From contig JARGSG010000263.1 of the NCBI GenBank assembly GCA_030374805.1, positions 1-21,357 on the forward strand: DNA of 21,357 nucleotides, written 5' to 3'. The stretch is from Gracilaria gracilis (taxonomy: Eukaryota > Rhodophyta > Florideophyceae > Gracilariales > Gracilariaceae). How positions within the stretch are numbered: the stretch's first letter is position 1; every line of letters starts with the position of its first letter. Shown here piece by piece: positions 1-10,126 of the stretch. The notes below the pieces were generated by a model. The model searched no databases, had not been told where the DNA came from, and worked only from the letters and a program-made list of their open reading frames with translations. The translations under genes and the position numbers were made by a program.

Positions 1-674
1 GGGGGCGGTCATGTAGCTGCTTGGACTTCTGAGGTTGACACGAGACAGGGCGGTCTCCCGTGAGAGAGAGCTCCATGCCTATGTTGGCCACCTCATCTTT
101 AACAACTTTATATCAGAAAGCTGACTTTTCGTCCACCCTCTGCGTAGCATCTTGATCCTCTCCTGCAAGACATTTGGCTGAAATTTGCTCACAAGGCGAT
201 CGAGAAATTTTTTCGCCATATCACTGTCCTTCAACACCTCCGAGGCGTTGTTCTGATCAAGAGCAGTGATGACGTCAATGACAAAGTTTGCTACACCTCC
301 GGAGGGGTCCTCCCTGTTGGGCTTGAACGTGACGTGCCGCAGAGTGGCGTCAATTCGTTCCGATAGATCCTTCGGTGTAGACGTCGAAGCCTTCTCGAAC
401 CAAACCTTTACCATGTCTGAGGTTGCTTCCTCTACTGTAGAAGCATCTCCAATTTCTCCAATGAGACAAAGAGCGTGCAGCGTAGCAGAATCCATGCAAT
501 CCTTGATAGAGGCCAGTGAAAGCTTCAGTTGTCATCACGGTCTTTGTTCACATCATCAACCTTAGCCTTGTAGGCAGCGTAGGATGTCTCAAATTTGATC
601 AATGACGGCTGATCTACTGCCTTCAATAGCGGTGGCTGAATTACGGACACAACTCCGTAGTTTGACGTCGCCAT
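1..674 (-). pseudogene. Gag-like gene of an LTR retrotransposon, broken and cut by the window edge
   Basis: The frame starts at ATG 674-672 (MATSNYGVV...) and reads 49 codons to a TGA at 527-525. The protein continues in another frame to a TAG near 79, then in a third frame to the window edge. About 220 residues are visible: a short basic/polar N-terminus, a FETSYAAYK segment, then mostly helical sequence with regularly spaced Leu/Ile/Val and a segment reading like DIK..KDEVANIG. Helical, motif-poor proteins of this sort at the start of an element, behind a TATA-bearing leader, are typical of Gag of Ty3/Gypsy or Copia elements. No zinc knuckle, protease or polymerase is visible because the gene runs out of the window. 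At least two frameshifts make it a dead copy unless the assembly has indel errors. An ordinary helical host protein remains possible. Confidence 0.5.
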
Positions 675-892
675 GGTTCACAGCATTCACCAATATCAAC
701 TTCAGCACCCTTACTCTTTCGAAACAAAGCGCTTTGTTGTTGGATGTTGGCTGATAAAGGGAATTCTGGATCAGGCGCCAACTACGGTAGAGAGGTTGGA
801 AAGAAGGAGAAAGATTGAGGCAGCTAGACAGAGCGGCACACCCACACGAAGTTGCTCTTCTGTGTGAGTCACCGTCCACAGAGGAAGGACGG

Positions 893-900
893 CCTTTATA
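893..900 (-). promoter_or_regulatory. TATA box upstream of the gag-like gene
   Basis: The minus strand reads GCATATAAAGG here, about 220 nt upstream of the gag-like ATG. It shares GCATATAAA with the TATA box of the NLR-like gene at 9133-9141. The spacing fits an LTR promoter with transcription starting near 870. Confidence 0.45.
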
Positions 901-1017
901 TGCGTACCCCAGCCAAGCCAGTTGACTGCTGACTTGACAGACGTGATTGCACTTGTACATCACGCTAGCAGCCAAAGGTTCCGCAGGAACCAGATGGTAG
1001 GCGTCTAGAAAACTATC

Positions 1018-1124
1018 TGACGTAACTCTGACTACGCAATTTCCCGTACTGTCCGTTTGTTGACGTACTGCACGTTTATCTCGATTTGCGCGCATATGCG
1101 TACGCGGCTTAGTCCTGACGTCAG
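1018..1124. promoter_or_regulatory. Cluster of TGACG (CRE/bZIP-like) motifs
   Basis: TGACGTAA occurs at 1018-1025, TGACGTAC at 1061-1068 and the palindrome CTGACGTCAG at 1115-1124. Three such sites within about 110 bp upstream of a TATA box resemble an enhancer. TGACG is the core site of bZIP factors in many eukaryotes. That these sites act in the putative LTR is inference. Confidence 0.3.
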
Positions 1125-1451
1125 CCAAGACATGTATGAACATTGATGTATGTCCAACGCAGAGCGGCAACGGTGATGCAGAGTAGACAACAAGTAGCTC
1201 TACTGTTCTGGAGATCTACCAGAAGTGCTGGTACATTAGACTCCTGGAGCTCGCGAAAATTTAGTGTCTTTTGAACAATACCAGGGATTCAAAACGTTAG
1301 AAAAGTATTTTAACATCTAATGTTCAAGCACTTCACGATCCTGCAGCAAGTTGTAAACTAAAAGTAGAAAAGCACTGTCGTTTATTACGCTCAACGGCTG
1401 CAGTGAAAACGTTTATGACAAAGGAACCAACGGTTTTGTGGCAGTTTTGCA

Positions 1452-1472
1452 ATATCTCTACCGTAGAGATAT
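1452..1472. repeat. 21-bp near-perfect palindrome
   Basis: ATATCTCTAC and GTAGAGATAT flank a single C: ten-base arms, all matching. It could be a protein-binding palindrome or a relic of a small inverted-repeat element. Nothing nearby tells which. Confidence 0.6.
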
Positions 1473-1885
1473 GTTCTTTCGCAATGGAGATGGCACAAAT
1501 GAGGTGCGTTCTTTGTAATTTCAGAACGGCTGTTTCTCGTCGTCTGTCCCCACTGCACAATAGAACAAGACTAAATGTAGTCTCAATGGGTACGGGTGGG
1601 AGGGAAATCGAAGAAACCACTAAGAAGGTCGGTAAAGGAAGCTGCGGAGGGGTACGGACCAAGAACGGCTGCGGTGAAAGGCTGAAGAGTGGCGATGGCG
1701 AGCATGAGGAGTTGTGAGCGCGCCTTCAAGCAATCGCAGCTTTGTACCGCACAGATCTTGGAGATCAGCCACATACAGTTCATAGGTGGCAGTAAACATG
1801 CCGACATGATACACGTGGTATGGTCTTGCTCCCGTTCCTCGCTCCAACAATTTGTAAATTTGAGATTTTAACTGTAATCTGTAAG

Positions 1886-1908
1886 CACTGTAACCTCAGT
1901 TTACAGTG
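1886..1908. repeat. Small inverted repeat with adjacent direct copy
   Basis: CACTGTAA and TTACAGTG form eight-base arms around a 7-nt loop. ACTGTAA also occurs just before it, at 1871-1877. Function unknown. Confidence 0.45.
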
Positions 1909-2216
1909 TAGGTTCAAAATAATTCAATAAATTGAATATAGCACTTTTCCCTTGTCTATCTTTTAGCACAAACTTTCGGGCGTATACGTTGAGTGATGTG
2001 ATGCAATTTCTTGAATTTGTCAATGCTTTACAATTGCTACCGTATACATTTTCAGGGATAGTACACCACCCTAAAGCACCGAATGCTATGGGAACCCTGA
2101 AAAAAGAAATGCGGTTAGTAAAACTCAAGAATGATGCGATTAGAGCCTAATTTGCTGTTTTTGTAAACCATTTAGTGTGCAGTAAAACATTATTTTGGTA
2201 CCACTTTTAACACTCA

Positions 2217-2534
2217 TTTAAAGTACAGCTTGCAGAAACAAAATTATTGGTGTCAAAGTCGACAACACCTAATCATTTAAAATGAAACTGAGAACAATAT
2301 TGTCAATTGTGGCAAAGCATCAAAAGTCCGTTGTAAAAATGGTCTTAATATATCACCAATGCATCCCCAATATATTAGCAACAGCGCACATTAAGTGATT
2401 GTGAGCTGTATGTAGTGCAGCAAGATATCATTATTTTTGATTTTTGTTCTGCTTTTACTCTTGTTTTTGGTGCTTAGGGTGTGACTAAAGTGATGCCCAC
2501 CGTTATTAGGGCTTTTTAAAGTACAATTTGCAAA
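2217..2534 (+). repeat. Diverged direct repeat pair, about 300 bp apart
   Basis: The 20-mer starting at 2217 (TTTAAAGTACAGCTTGCAGA) matches the one starting at 2515 at 17 of 20 positions. The sequences around the copies do not align clearly by eye. It may be the tail of an old duplicated element or coincidence in AT-rich DNA. Confidence 0.3.
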
Positions 2535-4232
2535 GAAAACCTGCAAAGCTCCTAGACAATGTGCGTTTATTGATACAAAAACTAATTCTGCGTTTTTTTG
2601 CTTGCCCAAACGCCAACTATTTACATTTTTTTGAAGACAAACTGTGATAATTATCAGTTCCAAGTTCTGACAACTACAAAAAGACGATAAATCTGTAATC
2701 ATTTAGAATTACCAAACCTATTAGTTGCAATACTTACTTAAAATAATAGGTATGTCAGTAGTGTATTTACTCTAAGGCTATAAATTTTGATTTGGGAGCA
2801 TTTTTTGCTCTTTATGGCAATTTTTTGGATGCCTTTTACGATATGTCTTGTAACGAGCTGCGTGCGAGTTCTCTTTGGCTTCAAATCTATTTTGTTGGTA
2901 GGGTAGTGATCTTATTCACGGTACGACTTTAGAGAGTAAGAAAAATGCACCATGTGACAACGCGCATATATTTTATGTCAAAATCTATAAAAAAAAAGTT
3001 AAATTTTAAACTACTGTCTTCTTCCTATATACATTATAAACAGTAAGATGAAACCAACAGTGCCAAAATTATAGCAGAAGACCATTTTAGCACATAACGG
3101 TAGTTTTTAATAGTTTTTGGAGAACTAAGTTCAGCAAGTCTTGCTGTGCTTTGGATAAAAGTAGCCGGTTTGCCCGATTGTTTTCTTTAGAAGGAGCTTT
3201 GCGCTGACAACACAAAAATCATTTTTGCTCCTCGCTTTTCTCGCGACCTTTTCATATTTTTTGTGAATTTGTCCTCGTAATTTGCCCCCATATACAAAAC
3301 CAAACAGTACAAAACCACAAATGAGACGTTTTGATTAGGATCAAAGATGAATACGGAACTGTCATTGACTTTTCATGTCTTTGTTCCATACGAGACAAGA
3401 GCTGCACATTACGCACCCACGAAAGCCTTTAATAAACTCTTTCGTTCCCTAGATAGGTGCTCCATTTTGTAATTACATAAACTATAGCACGGATACAACT
3501 TTAGTTGCTAGTACACAAATGCTAAAACTCCCCAAAACAACTACAAAAATACTCGTGCATTCGCCACAGAATTGCCAAAAACTCACGGAAAATAGGCTTG
3601 AAGTTTTTTCAAGAAACTGAAAAAGCTTGTCAAGAAGATATCCGTTAATTTTCAGTAAACAAGTACGATGATTAGAATAAAGACACACTTATAGAACACC
3701 CAGTTTTTAATACTTTCTACGAAGCTGTAGAACTTGGGGTTATAAACATGATGAAATTCACCTGAAATGAGCTCGAGGATCTTTTTAAGAGATCAGAGAG
3801 GTTTAGGTCTTCCGCTTGGAAGAAAAGTGGTAGAAATGAATCGCCCATCTTCTGTTTCAAACATTTTATTTAACACTTTGAATGGTTGAAAAGTCGGGGG
3901 AACATGGGACTCCCTCGCGCGTTTATTTCGAATAAAGACAGGAACCTTTCACAGATCTCGGAATACTTCTGGCAGGTTTTCTGAAACAGACTTTATTGTA
4001 CACTAAGTCATGGGAATTGGCAAATTCTTTAAAAATTTACATGTAACGGAAAAGAATAAGTTTTTTAAACCTTTCAGTATTGTCAGTGTGCAACTGATGT
4101 TTCATCCTTGCCCTTAAATTGACCACAGTGTTCAAAGGAAGAGGGGCCAAAAATTCAAAGCACAAACTTTACGGACAAAATGTGGAAGTGTGAGCGTTAT
4201 CGTGTAGATTGGATCTAACCAGAATCCGTTAG

Positions 4233-4266
4233 CAGTAAAGGAAAACCTATCAGTAAAGGAAAACCT
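4233..4266 (+). repeat. 18-bp tandem duplication
   Basis: The unit CAGTAAAGGAAAACCTAT at 4233-4250 is followed at once by a second copy matching for 16 bases (4251-4266). It is a recent-looking slippage or duplication product in non-coding DNA. Confidence 0.7.
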
Positions 4267-4386
4267 CGAATTTCATAAAGAGGCATAGACAAAAACTAAG
4301 AAGGAGAAGGTTTTGAACGTTAGTGATGGGCGGTCATCATGGACAAGGGCTACGTTAGAATGAAGAGGAATATCGGATTTATTGTT

Positions 4387-4833
4387 TCAAAATAGAGACT
4401 TGAGACAATGAAGCTGATCTACACGCCGTTCTGCGGCGTGTGACGGACTGCCACAGGCGTATGCGCAAGCCGCTGCGCTACGTACGCGACTCGCAGAGTC
4501 GGGGGAAAAGTGCGAGCGCAGGGCGCTACCTGTAAGCACTTGGCGGCCGGGCAGGCGCCGGCGACGCAGGTTTTCCGACAAGTGACGGCGGGCGCGTTAC
4601 AGTTCCTCAACTCGGCCTCAACTCGGATGCTTCGCACGGCGGACAACGAGACTTGCGTGGTTGACCTGAGCACAACGTGCAGAGTAAGTAGTCCAAAGTA
4701 TCAAAGTATCTACCACCACAAAGTTACTCACTAACGGTGTAAAGTTCTGTAAAGTGTGGATGGGGAAACGGTGGCGCATACGGGGCAAACGATTAATTAA
4801 CGCCAATTTCTCTGTAATTATTCCGCGCCCAAT
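4387..4833. other. GC-rich stretch downstream of the NLR-like gene
   Basis: Base composition rises sharply at about 4400, unlike the AT-rich DNA before it. Open frames exist on both strands (such as 4510-4734 + and 4419-4673 -), but none shows a recognisable motif. The stretch holds a perfect hairpin (4421-4441) and a second one with arms CGACTC/GAGTCG at 4487-4501. It may be the decayed end of a neighbouring gene or 3' flank of the NLR-like gene. Confidence 0.4.
4421..4441. repeat. Perfect GC-rich hairpin
   Basis: ACACGCCG, loop TTCTG, CGGCGTGT: eight of eight base pairs. It lies about 400 bp beyond the stop of the NLR-like gene. It could be an RNA 3'-end structure or a genomic inverted repeat. 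No poly-T tract follows, so it is not a bacterial-type terminator. Confidence 0.55.
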
Positions 4834-7800
4834 TTACTCCGTAATTATTCTGCAGTGCCCAAATTCGGAGTCCGAGTACCACAGCTCACCGAAGCGATAC
4901 ACGAAGCCGTCGCTCATTCCGAGCCGCACGTCGCTGCCGTCTGCCTGCCGATGCGTCACTGCACGGGTCCTGCTCCAGCCCTGGGCGAGTCTGGAGGTGG
5001 AAAGGCGCTGCTGCTGCAGCGCGCGCAGCTTGGCGCCCCACGCCTCGTCGTCACTCGTCGCAACGCACGCACCGTCGCCCACGCGCCAAATCCTTCCCTT
5101 TCTTGTCTCCCACTCCCGCGACACAACGTACGACCCGTCCTCGTTCAGGCCCACCTCCCCGACCGCCGCGTCGTGCTGCAGCGGCCGCGCTACCTCCTCT
5201 CCGTTCGCCATATTCCACACGCGAACAGTTTTGTCCCTCGACCCGGACACTACCCACTTGCCGTCCGTAGCTCCACGCCACGCAGTACACGTCGTCGTCG
5301 TGAGCCGACATTGTGTGTGTCAAACGCCGCTCGCTGTGCACCGTCCACACGCGCACCGTGTGGTCTGCGTGAGCCGGACACCACCTGTGTCCCATCCGCG
5401 CTCCACGCCACACTGACGCACGACGTTCTCGTGACCAATCAGCGGCGCTCCCAGCGCTTGCCCGCTGTCCACATCCCACAGTCGCACGTTCTTGTCAGCT
5501 TCCGCCCGACGCCACACGTTTTTCCATCGGCGCTCCAAGCTACGCAAACGCACGGAGTTTGTGTGCCCAACGAGCGGCTCCCCCACCGCTCGGCAGCTGT
5601 CAGCGTCCCACACGCGCACGCTCTTGTCATTGCCGCCCGACGCAAACCGCCGCTCGTCCGAGCTCCACGCAACGCAAGCCACCGCAGCGGTGTGCCCAAC
5701 AAACGCCTCTCCCACCGCCGCTCCGCTTCGCAGATCCCACATGCGAACCGTGCAGTCTGCCGAACCGCTCAACGCACGCGTCTCGTTTCGGTTCGGCGCA
5801 ACGCAATGCACCGGTGCTGTGTGTCCGCACTGCGCCTGTGCAACGCTCTCTCCGCTCTCATCCGGAGCCCACACTCGCGCGCTCCCGTCCGTTGATCCGG
5901 ACACAATTTGTCTTCCGTTCCCGTTCCACCCTCACACAATACACATCACTCGTGTGACCAACGAGCGGCTGTCCAACAATCTGTCCGCTGCTCACGTCCC
6001 AAACGCGCACGGAGCTGTCCGTCGAGCCGGACACAACACGTGTGCCGTCCGCGCTCCAAGAAGCGCAAAGCACCCAGCCGCCGTGCCCAACCAGCGCCGC
6101 TCCCACTTGCTGTCCGCCTTCCACATCCCACACGCGCACGCTTCTGTCATCCGAACCGGATACAATTCGCTTTCCGTCCACACTCCACGCCACACATTTC
6201 ACAAAGTCAGTGTGTCCAACCAGCGCCTGCCCCACAACTTCTCTGCTCTCCACATTCCACACACGAATCGTGCCGTCCCTCGAGCCAGACGCAACACGCC
6301 TCCCGTCGCTGCTCCACGCAACGCAGTCAATGCCACCCGTGTGGACCAACAAGTGCGTGTCCCACAGATGATCCGCTGCTGGCTTCCCATACACGAACAG
6401 TTTCGTCATGGGAAACCCGACGCTATCAAACCGCCGTCGTCACTGACAGCAAACGCACAGTACCTTATCATCATGACAGCTACGACTCTGCGTTGTCTGC
6501 CCCGTTTCCGTATTCCATATCCATATCGCCCCATGCGGAAGTCCGATTACCACTATCTTCAAATTCGATGATAACTCAACACAGTTCTGCAACACATACT
6601 TATTCATGTCCTTCCTAATTTCTTCGCACTTCTGTCGTTTGTGTTTCAGAGAAAACCGCTTGAAAAGTTGTACTGTGTAACTCCGACTGTTGTTCCGCTG
6701 ACCCAGCAACACGAAAGCCTCTCTTCATCCATTTGAACTGAATAAACAACGCCAAAGACTTTAACAATGTCCAACGAAGTCGTACTTGCCCTTTGCAAAA
6801 ATCCCACCGAAGCCTTTGCCCATGGCTTCGGTGCACGTGCTTCCATCTCTGCAACAAACCTGCTTCGTTGTCTCGCACACTGTCGAGAAGCTCAACAGTC
6901 TTCCATGGATCTGAAACCAAGCCTCTCTCACGGTGTTGTTCTCCAACACAAAAGTGCAACCCATGCGAGCCGCTCTCCGAACCATCCTCCATGTGCCGCC
7001 ACCAATTCATCATTCCCACCTTCATGAACTTCTGCAACCTTCTTTCCCACACTCAAATCGCGTTCCACTGCCGAAATTCCGTTGTATACCAGACGATCCA
7101 CTATCCATTCCGGCTGCAATAACAGCCACAAAAGCTGCTTCTCGTATCCCGCACCCCGGAGTGCCCGACACACGTTGTCGCGGATATAATCATCATTTCG
7201 CATATTCCACCATTTCCACTTTCCGCTCTCGATTTCCGCCCTTAGCTCAACTTCTTCCACAGCCTGCTCGCTGCTCTCATCAATGGTTCCGCTCACGTTG
7301 TAGCAACACATTTTGTGATACCAACGCTTCAAACAACTCTTCTCTCTCGAAAGCGACTCAACACCTCCTTCTTCCGATGGTGCCTTCACTTCCGCTTTTT
7401 GTGCTTCCTCACCCACACACTTTTCGTGCCCGATGTAGTTATCAACGAGTGATCGCCAGCATGTCTTCACCTCGTACCTTTCCGAGGCTTTTCGAAGTGC
7501 AATATCGAGGATGACATCATGCAACTGAACCCATACGTCTGAGTTGAGCCTAAACCTACGCACAAGATTCACCTCATCGAACGCCTTCGCAACTTCATCA
7601 GTTCTCTCTACATTGCAAAATCCCCACAAGTTTCGCAACATGTGAATCGGCACCCTCTGCTGCTTCTCAACAACACACAAAGCACGAAACATCTTGTCGA
7701 AAGAAATGTCATCGCGATCAGACTGCAAAAAAGTCCAACGACGAATCTACAATAATCCTGACCGAACCGTAGGCTTCTGCATCATCATCCGCTATACTTT

Positions 7801-9022
7801 GTTCCTTTGACAGAATCCGATGGTACACATGCTCCCAAGAGCGTGCAACGTCATCCTCGAATTGCCCGCTCTCCCTCCGCACCGTCTCGCCCACAACTCC
7901 TAGTGCCACCGGAAGCCCATTGCAGATACGCAGCAAACCTCTTACAGCTTCTTCACTCCTTTGGGCCAAGGATACTTTCCGCTCGAACTTCGCATGTTCC
8001 ATCAACATTTCTCGCGCCTTTGTCGCCATATGTTTCCAGCGCTTTAAACTTAATGTGTTTGTCGCATGCATCCATGAGCTTCTGAGATCTTGTCGTGTAC
8101 ACCAGACGGCTGTTTCCGCTCAATAGTGTTGCCAGAACTCTCGGCACTCTTGTAGAAATGCCGTTAACCAGCCATATGTCATCGATGAGCAAGAGGCATG
8201 TTTGGTTTTTGAACCAAGTCGACGCAGCATCTACAGCTTCCTGTAACTCTTTCGAGCCCTTCAACCTTTCGGCCAGGGGGTAAATTGCCAGTACGTTGCA
8301 CCAATGTAGCAATTCCTGTTATGACTTGTGATAACGTAGCATGGTTTCCCAGTTGAATGTACAGCACGCCTCCAGTAAACCTTCGCTTGATATCTTGAAC
8401 CTCCGCCAGGCCTCGCAGTGCACATGTCTTACCAACACCGCCCCATCCCGACGGCTACCACCCCAACTATCCTGGAATTACCTTCCTGCAATACAGCGGC
8501 CCTTCAGCCTGCCTTCGCATGTTGAAGTAGAGCGATAATCCAATATGAGTCGTGGTGGGTTCGGGGGCACATTACAATGGGGAACGAAATCATGGTGCAT
8601 GGACTGTTGTTGAAGCTCTCTGGACACCGGTGCAAACTTTATCGCTTAGAAACTCCAAGCACTTGTTCACACTTTGTTCACAGCGATCTAAGATTTGCTT
8701 CATGCGATTGACGCGATCGGTGTACTTGGCAGATGCTATTCGCGACTGCCACTCCTCGAGTGCCTTAAAGTCCTCCTCCATGGTTGTGAGATGCGTGTGT
8801 AGTACGGTGTCCATTATGGGGTCATCGGCAACAACTGATTCCAGCGTGGGGGTCAGACGTCGAATACCTGCTACATGGCGTTGAAGTAGATCCAGCCTGG
8901 TGCGGTTGTCGCTGGTGAGGTCCTGGCGTTCGCGCAAGCGGTTTACGAAAGCAGGAACCTTGTCACAAAAAGCCACCAAAGCGTTAACCACTCCCGGCGG
9001 ATGCTGTTACAACTGCTGCCAT
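4834..9022 (-). pseudogene. NLR-type immune-receptor-like gene: helical N-terminus, NB-ARC, WD40 repeats; many frameshifts
   Basis: Reading starts at ATG 9022 (MAAVVTASAG) and ends at TAA 4836-4834, about 1,390 codons over several frames. Order: (1) a roughly 130-residue amphipathic helical bundle at about 8991-8590, resembling MLKL_NTD/HeLo-type membrane-acting domains; (2) NB-ARC with P-loop G(W/M)GGVGKT near 8448-8425, Walker B LLLIDDIW near 8195-8170, RNBS-B SRLVYTTRS near 8115-8088, GLPVALG near 7918-7898 and the MHD-like LHDVILDIA near 7526-7500; (3) a linker; (4) WD40 repeats from about 6553. By analogy such proteins are STAND-class switches: the repeats sense a ligand, nucleotide exchange drives oligomerisation, and the N-terminus executes. 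Frameshifts lie near 9000, 8443, 8280 and 7730, several in homopolymers, and again in the linker and WD40 part. This is a pseudogene or an indel-rich assembly. NB-ARC/WD40 identity is solid; the N-terminal call is moderate. Confidence 0.85.
4960..6553 (-). repeat. WD40 repeat array with 129-bp period
   Basis: About ten 43-residue WD units are visible, with consensus VGHT..V.CVAWS.DG..VSGS.D..VRVWD. Three successive CVAWS points sit at about 6325, 6196 and 6067, exactly 129 bp apart. Further units follow towards 5000 with small indels that break the frame near 5920, 5530-5420 and 5260. The last one or two units (before 4834) are degenerate. Near-identical WD repeats in register are known from fungal HET-D/E-type NLRs, where they expand, shrink and diversify. 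Confidence 0.9.
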
Positions 9023-9132
9023 GGTTTTGGTCGGTACGCAAACGACGAAAGGATGAATAAACGGTGATCGATGGCGGTACAACGAGTGCTGCGAACAGAA
9101 CGTGAATGACTACGTTCGCGGTGCGAGAGTGG

Positions 9133-9141
9133 TTATTTATA
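9133..9141 (-). promoter_or_regulatory. TATA box of the NLR-like gene
   Basis: The minus strand reads GCATATAAATAACC, about 110 nt upstream of ATG 9022. This leaves room for a 5' UTR of roughly 80 nt and supports the chosen start. Confidence 0.55.
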
Positions 9142-9832
9142 TGCACGCCACAAGTTACTTTGTAACTTCGAGTCTAAGAATTCACATCGGTCCAGCAATG
9201 CTTCCTAAAGGTATTTACAAATCGATGCGGAAAGGCACACAGCCATGTCTGACGCGCTGAGTTGGCACAGTAAGGCTCCACGATGGCCAACTCAAGGAAT
9301 TAAATGTGTGGCGCAGAGCGCCGCGTAAGGTTTGCTTGCAGCTCTCAGTTGGCATCGCAGGAGGCTTCTTCCTCCACAAGGAGACAAAAGATCGTTACGG
9401 TCACAGGCTATTGGCGGCAGCCACGCGGTGTTTGTTGGCATAACGCAATCCTGTGATGCGAGATCCACTCTCGAGGTAGTCTCGTAGTGCGCCTTGAGCT
9501 GGATACAACAAAAACGAAGGCGTCGCCCGTTGAAGCTCATCGATGACAGGCTGTGCTCACAAACATTAGATATTGACAGTATAAATATACATATTATGTG
9601 AGCTTTTTCTTGTTTCAGTTGATAGCAAAATACCGCAGACGCAATTGCTGGACACGTTGCTTGCGTTTTTATCTCTGGTTTCATGGCACTTTCTTAGAAA
9701 AAATAACAAGGCCCCCCTGACCAGTGCTTTTGTCCGCATGCGCCCCCTGCAGCCGCTGCGCCGTCTGCCTGCAAGTTTGCGCTCATGAACTTGTATTTGT
9801 ACTCCTCTCTTGTTCTGTCAAGCTCCTTTTGT
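9142..9832. other. Unassigned stretch with one exon-like segment
   Basis: No family is recognised. The minus strand from 9550 to 9401 is an open 49-codon segment (PVIDELQRATPSFLLY...) with protein-like composition. It is immediately preceded by ...GAGCACAG, which would serve as a 3' splice site. No partner exon is evident, so it may be a leftover exon or chance. Confidence 0.25.
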
Positions 9833-10126
9833 CTACAGGGTTACACTGGTCTCGGCAATGACATGCGCTTCCTCCATCGCCGCTGGTGCGAACACTGCTT
9901 TGCGGAAATCTTGCTTGCTGATCTCTGAGCCTTGCTTAAAATAATGCGTTTGCGTGGCTCCACTATGGCAAAGATGTTGTACCAGTACTTTTATAGTTTC
10001 TACGCTCAAATGACTGCTGCCAGTCAAATATTTGAATGTTTGGAATCTTGACCAGTCATGTGATTCCACTTTTTGAATGCTGCCTCTTTCCCCGCTTTGA
10101 ATGATGTCAGCATTCTTGACTGGCAT
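9833..10126 (-). CDS. Small unrecognised open frame, 97 codons
   Basis: The frame begins MPVKNADIIQ and ends ETSVTL. The segment HLCHSGATQTHYF is faintly like the HS...T...Y tail of tyrosine recombinases found in Crypton/DIRS-type elements, but the other catalytic residues are not visible. Its 5' half overlaps the palindrome cluster beginning at 10024, which argues against it being an intact gene. It is listed because it is the longest frame here; function unknown. Confidence 0.2.
   Translation of the reverse strand: MPVKNADIIQSGERGSIQKVESHDWSRFQTFKYLTGSSHLSVETIKVLVQHLCHSGATQTHYFKQGSEISKQDFRKAVFAPAAMEEAHVIAETSVTL

Larger units (their letters stand above)
675..1234 (-). mobile_element. Candidate 5' LTR/leader of the gag-like element
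   Basis: This stretch lies directly upstream of the gag-like start. It holds a TATA box (893-900), TGACG motifs upstream of it in the place of a U3 region, and TGGCGCC on the minus strand at 780-774, the first seven bases of several known tRNA primer-binding sites. On the minus strand a TGTACCAGC start near 1234 could be the LTR 5' end. No second LTR is in the window, and the bases beyond TGGCGCC do not fit a tRNA T-arm well. The LTR reading is therefore inferred from position and is weak. No host gene is visible here. Confidence 0.3.
1235..4386. other. AT-rich spacer without a recognisable gene
   Basis: All frames here are short and low in protein-like character. The stretch contains small palindromes (1452-1472; 1886-1908; 8-bp arms at 2716-2723 and 2744-2751), a diverged pair of 20-mers (2217 and 2515) and an 18-bp tandem duplication (4233-4266). 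A purine-rich frame around 1403-1717 is the most gene-like piece, but it matches no family I recognise and is not called. Confidence 0.55.

Noticed and set aside
774..780. TGGCGCC (minus) as a retroviral-type primer-binding site
   Set aside because: Only seven bases match; the following bases do not fit a tRNA T-arm and the preceding bases do not end in CA. Kept only as weak support for the LTR idea.
589..1170. 193-codon minus-strand frame upstream of the gag-like gene
   Set aside because: It overlaps the gag-like start in another frame, spans the TATA box and lacks any motif; better explained as LTR/leader.
4421..4441. Bacterial rho-independent terminator
   Set aside because: The stem is good but no U-tract follows and the context is eukaryotic.
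4855..6618. Long plus-strand frames of 346, 359 and 236 codons
   Set aside because: They are antisense shadows of the WD40 array: the minus strand carries unmistakable WD motifs and the plus frames are His/Arg/Pro/Thr-rich with no domain.
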